Assembly (NCBI GenBank): GCA_020746875.1
Contig: JAGTJL010000014.1
Coordinates: 62,001-126,000, forward strand
Length of the DNA: 64,000 nt
Reading direction: 5' to 3'
Origin: Rhexocercosporidium sp. MPI-PUGE-AT-0058
Taxonomy: Eukaryota; Ascomycota; Leotiomycetes; Helotiales
A model generated the notes under the pieces. The model saw only the letters and a list, made by a program, of their open reading frames with translations, did no database searches and was not told the DNA's origin. The position numbers were made by a program, and so were the translations under genes. Positions 27,001 through 38,561 of the stretch are shown one piece after another (position 1 is the first letter of the stretch; every line of letters starts with the position of its first letter).

Positions 27001-28567
27001 CTCTTTAGCGCTTAAAGCATTTACTAGCTTAATAATTAATCTTATTATAATAAAGACAAGTGTTAAAAGAGACGTTTCTAAGAGTAGGAGGCGGTATAAA
27101 AGACTTAGGGCGGCGGAGGAATAAAACCGGGGATAGTAAGCGCAGGCAAACTTTTAATAATAGTTTATAAATTAGTATTAAAGGTCTTTATATTATTATA
27201 ACCGGCGTAAGAGAGGTTTTACGCTAGCCTTCCTTCTTAAAAATGCCGCGTACGTCGTAACTATTAAAGATAACGTTAGCTTAAGCCTTATAAGTCGTTA
27301 TAGCCTCCTTTAATATAATATTACGGGATTCTCAGTCCGCAATAATTAAGAATTTGTTAAAGGCTATATAATTTCCGTTTATTTTATACTTTTTTATGTA
27401 AATTATACGCTTAAGGGCTGGAGAAACCTTTTTATATACGTTTTTAAATTAGCGGAAGTGAGTAATTTTATTAATAATAATATAAAAGGTAAATTTAATT
27501 CGAAAGTCGTTATAAATTATATTATTTATTAATAGTTAGTTATATATTCTCTTAATAGCTTAGACTTAGTTATAATTAAAGAATCGTTAATTTAAGGCCG
27601 TTAAAACGTCGACGGCAGTCTCAAAAGTACCGGCAAATTCGAGGTCTATATATTAAAAGATAATAGTCTTTGCCTCGCTAATAATATATCAAAAGTAAGC
27701 CTTGATTTATAATATTCTACTCTTAAAATTATTTAAGTATTCTTTTATAAATAGCTTTATTTTTATTTTTTAGATATTATATTTAATATTACTCTTATAA
27801 TTACTAAAAGGGATACGGGGGTACTTGACTTTAAAGGGCTTTATAACTTGAACCGAGTTGTTTAGCTTTAATAAGTAATAGTTAACGGTTGGCTGGAGGT
27901 CTGCCGTAAGAACACGTATCGATCGGTCGTCTTAAGGGGAAGGAGTATAAGTCTTGTAACGAGGGTTATAAATAATATATTAATCGAGGGCCTGCTTAAT
28001 AGCGGCAGTAATAGTAAAGCTAACGGAAATCTCGATTAATTAATTTACTTTTACTTATTAAGCGGGGGTAAAGCCTTTTATAATAGCGGTAAGCTTTAAC
28101 GAAGCGTCGAAGTAGTTTTAAGGTTTATTTTCTAAGTCGGAATCGAGTTCTTTAAAGTTATTAAGTTTTTTTATAAAAGTTTTAATTAAAAAGATAAGAG
28201 TATTAATAAAGCCTAGCCGTAAGAAAGCGCTTCTTTTTTTAGAGCTTCGTCGATAAGGGGGAAAAGTCGGAAGTAATAGCAGCACGAGGTAAAAAAGTAT
28301 TTAAAGTTATTAATCGATTTATTAATTAAATATAAGTCGAAGTCAAAGTTCGAATAGCGCGCATTAAATTATATAAGGCAAGTTAACGGCAGGAGGTTTT
28401 CTAGCTTTTTCTAAAATAATTTATTATTAATAAAGAAGTATTTATTTATTAAATAAGCTAAAGTATTAAAGTTTATCGTTAACTTATTATAAAAATAAGA
28501 AGATGTGACGCGTAAGACTTAATAAAATATAACGCTTTATAACGAAAGGGTTCTTAGTCTTTTCTTA

Positions 28568-28824
28568 TATTACGGCTAGTTAAAGGTTAATATAATATAA
28601 GAAATAACTTTATATTTAAATTTAAAATTACGCTTAAAATTAAAAAAAAAAAAGATAAAGAGAAAAGGAGAGCTTTTTATAAAAAGGAACTCTAATATAA
28701 ATACACAAAGGGTCCCCTTAGCTTTTCCCGATTAGGCTTAGCGCTATAGTTGCCATATTAAGGCGATGCTACGAGCGATGCCGAGCTCACTCGGTTAGAA
28801 TACGAGGCGCCAAGAATCGTAACA
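28568..28824 (-). repeat. LTR of element C (257 bp)
   Basis: Partner of 22,062-22,316. It starts TATTACGGCTAGTTAAAGG and ends CAAGAATCGTAACA, directly followed by the CGAAC target duplication. Confidence 0.87.
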
Positions 28825-31800
28825 CGAACCAGGGGTCGTCTTACGCGGGGGACTATAATAAGGCGAAGAATATAAAGTAATCTTCTGAAACAACTTACGT
28901 ATTACTTAGAAAACGGCGGACGTCGAGAATAACGTTTTTTAAATATACGTTTAATTAATCCCGATTAATAAAATATTATTTTAATAAATAATAATATAAA
29001 TAAATATAAGAAACGTATAAAAAATTATTATAAAAATATTATAGAACCGAATATAAGTTAACTCTCGAGACGACTTAAAGACTTATTATAAGAAATCTTT
29101 TAGACTTTTTATAAAATTAAGAATATATTAATTATATTATATCCTTTACAAGGATTTAAAGAATCGGCAATAAAAGAATATATTAACTAAAAAAGTTTAC
29201 GTTAAAGAAATAAACTTGCGCACGCTCGCAGCTATAAGAGAAGGTAATTACTTAACTCTTAACGTTAATATTTAAGAAATGAAATTATAAATTATAATAA
29301 ATTTTAAAGCGTAAAAGAACTTTATATTTCTTATTATTATAATTTAATATCTTTTGCCTATCGAAGTTAAGAAAGATAAGTATTAATTAATACTCGCTAA
29401 TAAAAGACTTATTACAAACAGTCTAATCGATATATAAATAAAAATATTATATATAGGAATCGGCGGGCATTTTAAATATATTTAATTCGATATAACTAAG
29501 ATTAAAAGATACGATATTATCTTAAGATTACTATAAATATAACTTTATAACCTTAAAATTAATTAGAAAACGCAAAAGCTAAAATTTAATAATTATAAGA
29601 GCTGTTTTTAAAATAAGAAATTAATAAAAAGCTTAAGAAAATTAAGCGCAACTTTTAAGAAAGAGCTAAAAGACGAGATAACGACTCTTATAACGAGTAA
29701 TATATCGTTAAAATATAAACGATTTAAGGTATTATTTAAAAAAGAATTAGGCAATAGCACCTTGCTTAAATATTAAGATTACGATTATCGGATCGAGTTA
29801 GTTAAAGGCATAAAGCTAATATTTTAATTATTACGGGAATATTTAGCTATAAATTTAATAATAATTAAAAAATATATTAATAAAAACCTAGCGAAAGGAT
29901 TTATTTAAGAGTTTAAATTCCCTTAAAGGAATAACGTCTTTTTTATATTAAAAAAAGACGGCAGACGAAGAATATATATCGACTACCGTTAATTAAACGA
30001 GGTTATAAAAAAGGATTATTACGTATTACCTTTAACTAAAGAATTACGCGACAAGCTTAACGGCGTTAAAATCTTTATTAAATTAGACTTACGAGGCGCG
30101 TATAACTTTATAAAGATAACAAAAAAAGAAAAGGAAAAAACAATATTTTATATACGTTTTAATTATTATAAGTATACGGTTATGCTTTTTAAATTAATTA
30201 ACGCGCTTATTATATTTTAGCGTTTAATTAATAATATTTTACGGTAATACTTAAATATAATATATATATATTATTTAAATAATATTTTAATTTACTTTAA
30301 AATAAAAGAATAATACGTAAAAGACGTTATAATAATATTAAAAAAGCTAAAAGCTTTTATAATACTTTTAAAACCCGAGAAGTGCTATTTTTATAAAGAA
30401 AAGATCACTTTTTTAAGCTACGTAATAATTACTACAAGACTGACTATAAACCTTTAAAAAGTTAAGGCAGTCGTTAAGTAAATTAAACCTATAAATATTA
30501 AAGAAGTATAATCTTTTCTAGGATTTATTAACTTTTATTAACGATTTATTTAAAATTATTTAAAGATCGCCGTATTACTTACGGAGTTAACGTATAAGAA
30601 TAAAAGCTTCGACTAAAGCGATAAAGCAAAAGCAGCCTTTTAAGACTTTAAAAAAGCCTTCGTTAAAAAATTAGTTTTTATATCTTTCGACTTAAATAAA
30701 GAAATTATAATAAAAACAAACGCTTCCGATTATATTATCGAGGCCGTGCTGAGCTAGCCGGGTGAAGACGGCAGATAATAACTAATTATATATTATTCGC
30801 GGAAACTCTTATTAATAAAACTTAATTATAATATTTATAATAAAGAATTACTGGGAGCTATAAACGTAATACGTAAATAAAAGGTCTACTTCGAGGGATT
30901 TTCTTACGAGATACGGATTTTAATAAATTATAAAAATCTTATTTACTTTACGATTATTAAGAAACTAAACCGATAATAGGTTTAATAATACGAAATACTC
31001 TTTATAATTAAACTTCGATTTTTATATATTAAAGGAATAGAAAACGTTAAAGCCGACGCTTTTAATAGGAAATTAAAATATCTTATAAATAAGATATATA
31101 AGTCGCATACCGTACTTAAAAAGAATAGTGACTTATTAATGGTTAATTATAAGTAATTAATAACAATAAGTCAGGTCCTCGAGAAAATTTAAAAGAGTTA
31201 TATTAACAACTCGGTAATAATCGAATAAAAGAAGTAGTTAAGCGAGGGATTCTCTTTTATTAATATTAAAACTTTTTTATATTAAAAACGAGTTTACGTC
31301 CTTACGCGGAATAAAGTAAACTTTATTAAAAAATAATATAAGCTACCGGCTTATAAATATTAAAAGATAATTAAAATATTATTAAAGCTTTTTAAAAAAT
31401 ATTATTTCTTAAAAATAAAAAAAGTAATTAAAAACGTAATTTTATCTTATAATATATATATATAAAATAAAATAAACTATTATACGCCGTATAAGCTCAT
31501 GAGGTCGTTAACAATATCGCCACGCTTATAGAAATTAATTACTTTAGACTTTATAATCGAACTATTACTTTTAAAAGATTTAATTACCGGAATTATTTAC
31601 GATTTCATTTATATAATAACGGATAAAATAATAAAATACGCGTATATAATACCGGTATTAAGTATACAAAATACGCCGATAATAGCGTAAGTATTCTTTT
31701 AAACGATTTTCGCGAATTACGGAATATTAAATAAAGTTATCTTAAACCGAGACAAGCTCTTTACCTCGAAGTTCTAAAAAACATTAATATTACTCTTAAA

Positions 31801-33200
31801 AACGAAATAGAAAATATTAATAATATTCTACCTTTAAACCGACAATTAAATAAAACGAATTAATTAAATAATAAAAACTTATCTTTAATATTATATAAAT
31901 TATAAATAAGACGATTAAGTTTAATTACTCTTAACCGCCTAATTTATATATAATAACGCGAATTAAGAAACTATTAAAGTATTGCCGTTTTATATAAATT
32001 ACGGATACAACTCGACGGCATATAACATATTAATTACGAGTTAAAGGACCGCGTATAAAGCTATATTATAAAAAGATGAGCTTAAATAATTATATAATAA
32101 ATTATTAACGGATATTTTATTTATTATATAAAAATTAATTATTTATTATAATAAAAAGCGTAGTATAAGACTAATATTAAAAGAAGAGAATAAGGTTTAT
32201 TTATTTAAAAAGAATATTACAATTAAGCGATTAAGTAATAAATTAAATTATAAAAAGCTAAGATTATTTAAAATTGCGAAAGTCAAGGGATTAATTAATT
32301 ACTAATTAATACTTTTAAAAATTATAAATATTCACCTAGTATTTTATATATTACTCCTCGAACCAGCACCGCTAAAAGTACTTTTAATTCTTATTATAAA
32401 AGTATAACTAATAAACCCGAACGCCGAATACAATATCGAAACTATTTTAAACTATTAATATTTCCGCAGCGTCGTTAAGTATTTAATTAAATAAAAAGGA
32501 TACTTATAATTCGAAAACACTTAAGAACTTAAATTTAATTTCTATTACTTTAAATAACTTTAAAAGTTCTATTTATAAAACCCAGATTTACTTAAAAGAA
32601 TTCCTTAAAGTCGGGTAATAGCTCGTTTATAATAAGGAAATCGAAAGAGTCGCTAGTAGAAGGCAGGGTAAATAGTCGAGCGGCAAAAGCTTACTTTTCC
32701 CTTTCCGCTACCTCCCGCGCTTTTACTTTTTTTAACTCGTTTATACTTTTTAAACTATAATAAAGTATTTTTATTTTTTATTTTTTTAAAAACTTACGCT
32801 ATCGCGTAAGGCGGTTTAAACGGCCTACGGCCTCGGCCATAACCTGCCGAATCTGCCGCTCCTACTTCTCGATCTTATCCTCCGCCGCTTTTAGTGCTTT
32901 TTAATTATATATTATAAGTATTTTAATATTATATTTCTTTCTTAAATAAGCGTATTCGGCGCAGCGAGTCGAACCGGCGTTATTCAATATAACGCATTTC
33001 TTTTCAGTCTTTTTATATAAGAAATAAGCTATTATTTTAATTCCGGAAGATTTGATTCTTCGGGAAAGGGCTAGACGTTCGCGGATTTTCTTATTTAATT
33101 CGGAAGGCATAATAAAAGAAGAAGACGGCCGTAGGCAATCGTCGATATTTCCTTTAATATACTTAAGCGTGAAGACCACGTTAAGCTAAGAAAAGGATAA

Positions 33201-33664
33201 TATTACGGATACTCTTAGGCGACTACTAGGCCTTAAAAGGAAATGTTTTAAGAGCTACCGTAACCTTAAGAACCGAGTGATTCTTAAGAGCGCGGCTCTT
33301 AAGAGTTAACAGAGTCTTAAGACTTATTTATATTTAAAGTATTTTATTTATAATATAATCTTAAAAATAATATTATAATCGCAGGTTCCCGCAATTACAA
33401 GTCACGTAATAAATCTCAGAATCTTTAAGATTTAATAATCTAAGAAACTCGAAGACCTTAAGATCCTCGAGATCTATAAAAAACGAAGGTTTTATATAAG
33501 ACTAGCACGTCTGCTATTAAATAAGAGCTTTATGCTCAACTGAAAATAATATCTTACTTATATTAGTCATTATTTATTCCTCGTACGTAATACACTTACT
33601 TCTCGATTATTAAAATCAATACAACCCACCGTATTTACACCGAGTAAATACACGGACCGTGACA
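33201..33664 (+). repeat. 3' LTR of B2 (464 bp)
   Basis: It starts TATTACGGATACTCTTAGG and ends ACACGGACCGTGACA. It is better preserved than its partner at 20,085. It is followed by TAGTC, the target duplication of B2. Confidence 0.87.
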
Positions 33665-33669
33665 TAGTC

Positions 33670-34024
33670 TTATATAAAACCTTCGTTTTCTTTAAATCCC
33701 TTAAATCCCTCGAGATACTAAATCCTTAAATCCTTGGATCCCCTTTATTATCGAGGGATCCACGGATTTAAGGATTTATTACGTGACTTATTGCTTATTA
33801 TAATCTCGATCTTTATTACGTAATACGTAGTCGTAAGAACCCGCGGCCACGATACTACTTTTAAAATTATATTATAAATAAAATGCTCTAAATATAAGTA
33901 AGTCCTGGGATTCCGTTGGCTCTTAGGAGCCGTGCTCTTAGGAACCACTTGGTTCCTAAAATTACAGTGACTCCTAGAACATTTCCTTTTAGGACCCAGT
34001 GGTCGTCCAGGAGCGTCCGTAACA
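33670..34024 (-). repeat. Remaining 355 bp of the split B1 LTR
   Basis: It resumes the B1 LTR exactly where 20,084 stopped (TTATATAAAACC...) and ends GAGCGTCCGTAACA. The two parts sum to 521 bp, the length of the other B1 LTR. ACGAA follows as the outer target duplication. Confidence 0.85.
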
Positions 34025-34534
34025 ACGAATTACCGAAGTGAAATCCAATACATAATTGAGATTTTATTTAATTTTATTAACTATTCGTAAAGATAGATAT
34101 TAATACTTTAAAATCGCTGTTTTTGGTGTAAATGAGTGGTCCAAATGTGGGGGTGGTCTAAATGGTGGTGCAAGGACTTAGCCCAGAGATTGTGACCTGT
34201 GCGCGTGCGAGGGAAGCGTTAGAAATCGCGTGAGTTATGTAATAGAAAACCATTTGCCTTCTATTTAAAATGTTATTAACAAATTAACTTAATATAAAAC
34301 TTGCCTCAGACTCTTTTCTTGTACGTCTCTACATTTATAAAGCTATTTAAAGAGCTTAAATTGCAGCCAAAGATAAAAAGAGTATAACTATTAGCTTAGA
34401 CCTAGTAAAGGATTTTCATTTTATAAGAGATTATATAAAATTTAAGGCGTTATGAAGTTATTAAGTATTTTGTACAAAGTGGTGAAAAAATTGTGGGGTG
34501 GTCTAAATAGTAGGATAAGGACTTATATTACGTG
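34025..34534. repeat. Fragments of MITE-related sequence at the edge of the AT-rich block
   Basis: Bases about 34,085-34,145 resemble the right arm of the MITE at 211-987 (GATATTAATACTTTAAAATCGC, then TTTTTGGTGTAAA). A 34-bp GTGGGGGTGGTCTAAAT...AAGGACTTA motif at about 34,148-34,181 recurs as a direct repeat at about 34,494-34,526. The second copy ends about 8 bp from the stop codon of the next gene. A G+C-richer patch lies between (34,180-34,240). No gene is seen. Confidence 0.5.
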
Positions 34535-35989
34535 CTATTTGGCTATTATACTTTCAAGCAACCCAGTACAATCTCCAAACCCTATTACGCTCCCCTGTGG
34601 TCCCGCAATTGTCCCCGAAATAATCACCTCATCACCATCTTCAATCCAACTGATCTCCTCACCATTTTTCAGCATGAAGGGTCTCGAGCCAGCCATATTC
34701 AACTCGTGTAGGCAACCTAACGTCGAGACTTCATCTGCTGCATGTTTTCCTGGCGAAGAAATCGTCCCAGTTCCAAGCAAATCCCCAGTCCTCAGCCCAC
34801 ACCCTGAGCTCGCGTGATGGCTTAGCATCTGCCCGGGACTCCAATATAAGGCCTTCAAATCACTCCTTCCCACCGTCACTGGCCCTTCCCACCCACTTCT
34901 CATCACTTTAACCTCAACCCCAATACTCCATGTCTGCTTCTTACCCTCATGCCGCAAATGCTGCGGCCTCCCAGCCATGCTCGCCACTGCCTCCACATCA
35001 GCAATCTCCACCTCCGCCTCCTCAAGTGCATCAACCGTAACAACCCACGGCGAGATGGTAGTGGCAAACCCCTTCCCATTGAACGGCCCAAGCGGCCTCA
35101 TCTCCGCAAACTGGATGTCCCTCGCTGACCAATCATTCAGCAACACAAACCCGAATATATGTTCTTTCGCCTCATCGGCACTCAAAATCCTCTCACCGAA
35201 AGGCACAGGCTTGCCAACGAAGAACCCCAGTTCGACCTCGTAGTCTATACGTTTGCTAGGACGGAATTGGTACGTATGGGAAGCGGGGTTGGGGAGGAGC
35301 ATGCCGTGAGGGCGCAGGATGGGTGTTCCAGATACGACGAGTGAAGACGATCGCCCGTTGTAAGCTGTCGGAAAGGCGTGGAAATTGGATGGCGTGGATA
35401 CACCAGCTAGCTTGGAACACTGGGTTGGGATTGTCAGATGAAGGATCGAAGGGGAAGGAAGGTTAAACGCACGTTGTCGACGTGAATGCGAGCGCACATG
35501 AAATCCGTGAAATCCCCAACTTGCATGGGTAGGTGCATCGTAGCTTCTTCTTGCGAATGGAAAACTGCATTGTTGAGGTCTGAATCTGTGAACAGCAGTG
35601 AGGATTCGTCTTGAAGGAGAGCTATGATTGTAGTTCGAACTTCGGTGCGGATTGTGGAGGGCAGGGACGCAAACGCGTTTAAAGAAGATTGCTGGAAAGG
35701 AGATGTTCTGGAAACGTGAGCCCCGGGCTCAGCACCTTGAATATGATCATCGTTAAGGCAATTCAAAAATAGGTCGTGTTTTTCGAGAATGGCAAGATCC
35801 AGAATGTAAGTTCCAATTGCAATGCCAACTCTTTTCTCTGGCTGACATTCTGTAAGAACTTAACTGAATAGGGTATGATGATTGAAGGGAGCGACTCACA
35901 CTCTCGGATGTACTGAAAATTCCAAAGGGAATGTTCGTGACTGGAAATGGAGACCCAGTGGGGATTAGGAGAGGGTAGGTCACGTGCAT
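34535..35989 (-). CDS. Fumarylacetoacetate hydrolase (fumarylacetoacetase), 449 aa, 3 exons
   Basis: The family hydrolyses fumarylacetoacetate to fumarate and acetoacetate, the last step of Tyr/Phe (homogentisate) catabolism, in the cytosol. Exons are 35,902-35,989, 35,473-35,849 and 34,535-35,419; introns of 52 and 53 bp have GT-AG ends and keep frame. The N-terminal domain is present (SPFPVTNIPFGIFST, then RVGIAIGTYILDLA). Active-site regions are all there: DFTDFMCARIH (catalytic His), DYEVELGFFVG (two metal Glu), NDWSARDIQ (metal Asp) and FNGKGF (Lys). Length fits the family. I chose the Met before HVTYPLL; an upstream in-frame Met at 36,079 is possible. The stop lies about 8 bp from repeat sequence, so the 3' UTR is transposon-derived. 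It is divergent from the hydrolase gene at 36,560. It may be the housekeeping enzyme or a cluster paralogue. Confidence 0.9.
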
Positions 35990-36559
35990 TGTTAGATTCA
36001 GCTCCCCTTTCTTCGACTCAAGCCAGAATCCGTTTCGTTCCAAATATTGACATGATGAGGGCATCTTAAACCCAGACACTTTGATTCTACCTGGTGTTCC
36101 ACTTCAGCTTACTATTGGGTAGTTGTCATTGGAACTTTATGTCATCCCTCCGAATCATCGGACCGAACTCGAGCACTTCGGGCGACCCCACGGAGAATGC
36201 CGCGACTTTGCCCCAGCCAGGTGACACTTTCTAGAACTTTACTGGGAGCTTAATATGGCACAATGACAGTAAGTAGACAGTTGCAGCCTATACAGCTCAA
36301 GATATGCCGGGTTGGCTACCGACAACGACCTGGACCTAAGGTGAGAGGGCAGAGGTGAGAAACTACGTACGTACCAGAGTAATGGCACTATGTTGTTGCA
36401 GATTTCATTCTCTAACACGAAACTGGGGAGGTTGGGAGAGCAAGCCCACTTTCATGATCCGCTCCATCTGTGCTGTGATTACTTTTATTCCGGCTTGTGA
36501 AGCAGTCAAAGTCGTTTTCTGGGCTTTCATTGTTTGGACGAATCTGAAAGCAAACCAAG
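35990..36559. promoter_or_regulatory. Shared intergenic region between two divergent hydrolase genes
   Basis: This 570-bp gap separates two start codons that point away from each other, so it must hold both promoters. No clear TATA box or operator was recognised. Co-regulation is inference from the layout. Confidence 0.45.
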
Positions 36560-37520
36560 ATGAGCGCAGCACAGAATAGAAAGCTGCCTTGCCAGATATC
36601 TGCTGCAACTTCGTACGTGGAGATTACGCCCTTTGAAACAGGGACGATGGCGACCCCTTGCGCGACCCTGGTTGAAGATGCACAAGGCTCCTCGACGGCA
36701 ACGTCTTGGAGATTTCTCCTTCGACATCCAAAGACCGACACAAATTTCTGGTTTGATATGGGTATTAGCCATGTAAGTGATGCATCCCCCTTGATGTACG
36801 CGGGTGCTGACGATTCAACAGGACTTGTCTGTTTATCCTCCCTTTATCCAAGGCCTACACAAACACTTTAAACCCCTTCCTTCAAAGATGAGCATCGAGC
36901 AAGATACGCGAGCCATGAACATCGATCCGGAGTCCATCAAACACGTAATTATATCCCACGGTCACTGGGACCACCTGCACCCGCTTCCTTCTACCTTTTC
37001 AAACTCCAACATGATTGTCGGTGCTGGAAGCAGCTTATATTGCTCGCCGGGGTTCCCAAGAAACCCCGACTCAAAATTTGACGGTCGCATCTGGGACTCG
37101 GAATTACGCTCATTTCCGCTCTTTGAACTGCCGCCTTTATCCTCCCCGGTGTGGAATCCATTGGGTCCATTCCCGCACGCATATGATTTCTTCGACGACG
37201 GGTCGTTCTACCTGATCGATGCGCCGGGGCATATGGAAGGGAACCTCGCTGCTTTGGCAAGGGTCAAAACGAAGAAGGCCGAGTGGAAGTGGGTGCTTTT
37301 AGGTGGTGACTGCGCGCATTGTAACTTATTTACTTACTGGCCTGATGCACCGTTTGGTAAGATGCCGGAGGCTTTGTTTCCCAGTGGGAGTTTGCATGAG
37401 TGTGGAGCGACGGCGAGGAATACAATTGCGAGGATTGCGGAGTGTAAGGGGAATGAGGGAAACAATTTGTTTGTTTGGTATGCACATGGAGAATTTTTGG
37501 AGGGGGTTTGGGAGTTGTGA
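36560..37520 (+). CDS. Metallo-beta-lactamase-fold hydrolase, 303 aa, 2 exons
   Basis: Exons are 36,560-36,772 and 36,822-37,520, joined over a 49-bp intron (GTAAGT...CAACAG) that restores a DMGISH-DLSVYPPF reading. The metal-binding set of the fold is complete: SHGHWDH (about residue 120), a His in DAPGHMEGN, Asp in GGDCAH and a late His in WYAHGEF. The N-terminus has the usual leading beta-strand segment with a TSYVEITPFETG-like start. The fold includes lactonases, glyoxalase II and arylsulfatases; the general form resembles fungal AttM/lactonase-like proteins, but the substrate cannot be read. It is divergent from fumarylacetoacetate hydrolase, which suggests a shared pathway. No signal peptide is seen, so it is likely cytosolic. 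Confidence 0.88.
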
Positions 37521-38561
37521 TGAGAGGTTGAGGATGTTCATCAGACGAGGCTTAGAGATAGCCACAGAGGCGACACCGCTTACCCTTAAATAGACATGAA
37601 TACATGGCGTTGAATTCGATACACACCTTAGGAAATCGGACTGAAATAATCAAGTCACAGAGAGTATTGTGGGAGAAAACGACTTCCAATACCACACAAC
37701 TAGAGAGGTCACATGAAGTGATGCACCGGGGGACATTCCAGATTTAGCAAATAACAGATCTATTAAACCTAAAAATATTACATATCTAAAGAATAAGAAT
37801 GGGCAAAAGAAGGACGGGGGAAAAGGTGTATTGAATAAAATGTGTTTAAAGTGTTCTGTTGTTGTACAGCCTCCAGGTGTTGGTCTTTATGCGTAAGAAG
37901 AGCAAGCTCAGTCATACAATAAAGAAACATCCGAAGCTCCTCCCTACTATACTACCACATCATCAGTTAGTATTATATAACGATCCTGTATTATATAGCC
38001 CTACGGGGTTAAGCGACGCAGGGAGAATAGACAACTCAAGTGCACCTCCCAAGAGGGATGTGCACCCATCAGAGCATGTATGCCTTGGGGGTTGCGCCTC
38101 CCCAGTGGGTTGCGCGACCAAGGGATCATCTTATCGTGTTTGGGAATTTATATTTAAGTCTTCGATCGGCCAATTAATTATTTTTCAATTCTTATTATTG
38201 TTATATGTACCTTATAATCGAAGTTTCCTTTTAATCTCCGCTTCAATACGTCGAAATCAGTTCCGCGAAGTTGATTTAATGAATTTAAGTAAATTAAAAT
38301 ACTATATACAGTAAAAGTTGGATTATTATTATTAATCTTATTACTATAAAAGATTTTTAAGAAGTATCTATTTCGATCCGCGAGGGTATCTAATACATAT
38401 ACTACCGTCTTAAAAACTTCGTTCTTATCTAAGATATAATTATATAATATTAATTATATTTAAAAACCTAATACTAGAATTGCAATTTCCTCAGCTGAAA
38501 TATCACGATCAAGGCATTTTCCCCTCCTGGTAGAGCATTCAAATGATATTTGCTAAGACGT
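37521..38561. other. Intergenic region with a small AT-rich patch
   Basis: It holds no convincing gene. Bases about 38,130-38,490 are AT-rich and TpA-rich like the transposon block, though small; a GGGGTTGCGCCTCCCCAGTG segment lies at 38,090-38,110. It could be an eroded repeat remnant. An open frame at 37,859-38,314 has no recognisable domain and runs into the AT-rich patch, so I do not call it. Confidence 0.4.

Larger units (their letters stand above)
22062..28824 (-). mobile_element. Chromovirus C (Ty3/gypsy), innermost element of the nest
   Basis: C is flanked by an exact 5-bp target duplication, CGAAC (22,057-22,061 and 28,825-28,829). Joining the flanks restores continuity with the gag of B2, as the matching stretch of B1 near 18,420-18,380 shows. 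LTRs are 22,062-22,316 and 28,568-28,824. Reading the minus strand from 28,567: gag, a zinc knuckle (about 27,060-27,010, TCLYYNKINY*ASKCF), RT (about 25,730-25,190, with FVKKAD, LNI, ISPESEDY, YKVLPF and a YINN box near 25,280), a repeat-bearing linker (23,998-24,093), an integrase C-terminus and a chromodomain-like end (about 22,650-22,480). It is heavily RIP-mutated. Confidence 0.87.
20085..33664 (+). mobile_element. Chromovirus B2, inserted in the LTR of B1 and itself carrying element C
   Basis: B2 is the same family as B1 but in plus orientation. LTRs are 20,085-20,548 and 33,201-33,664 (464 bp each). The target duplication is TAATC/TAGTC. Gag (about 20,690-22,060) ends in a zinc knuckle at 21,500-21,550 whose three cysteines all read Tyr. 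After element C the frame resumes at 28,830. RT lies at about 29,870-30,420 (KKDGRRRIYIDYR, box YLNN near 30,265). RNase H spans about 30,640-31,080 (TNASDYI, then KLNYNIYNKELL). Integrase spans about 31,330-32,250 and the chromodomain about 32,420-32,545 (IETIL, then VKYLIK, KGY, FENT). An open minus-strand stretch at 32,901-33,179 lies in its 3' region. No frame is intact. Confidence 0.87.
13614..34024 (-). mobile_element. Chromovirus B1 (Ty3/gypsy), outermost element of a three-layer nest
   Basis: B1 is read on the minus strand. Its LTRs are 13,614-14,134 and a split second LTR (19,919-20,084 plus 33,670-34,024). The flanks carry a 5-bp target duplication, ACGAG (13,609-13,613) against ACGAA (34,025-34,029), which differ by one RIP-type change. 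The internal part (19,918 to 14,135) reads in order: gag with a degraded zinc knuckle (about 18,990-18,930), RT (about 17,330-16,650, with VFFIIKKDG and a YLNN box near 16,965), RNase H, integrase (about 15,950-15,050) and a chromodomain (about 14,850-14,690). Many TAA/TAG stops interrupt it. The second LTR is interrupted by copy B2, so everything from 20,085 to 33,664 is foreign to B1. Confidence 0.85.

Noticed and set aside
32901..33179. 92-codon minus-strand frame in B2 3' region with NNAGSTRCAEYAYL
   Set aside because: It faintly resembles a Cys-rich motif seen near fungal retroelements, but Cys are mostly lost and no counterpart is clear in B1, so it is not a gene call.
34452..34817. 121-codon plus-strand frame over the FAH 3' end
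   Set aside because: It is the antisense shadow of fumarylacetoacetate hydrolase and starts in repeat DNA.
37859..38314. 151-codon open frame
   Set aside because: It crosses into the AT-rich patch, has no domain and has no codon or splice support.
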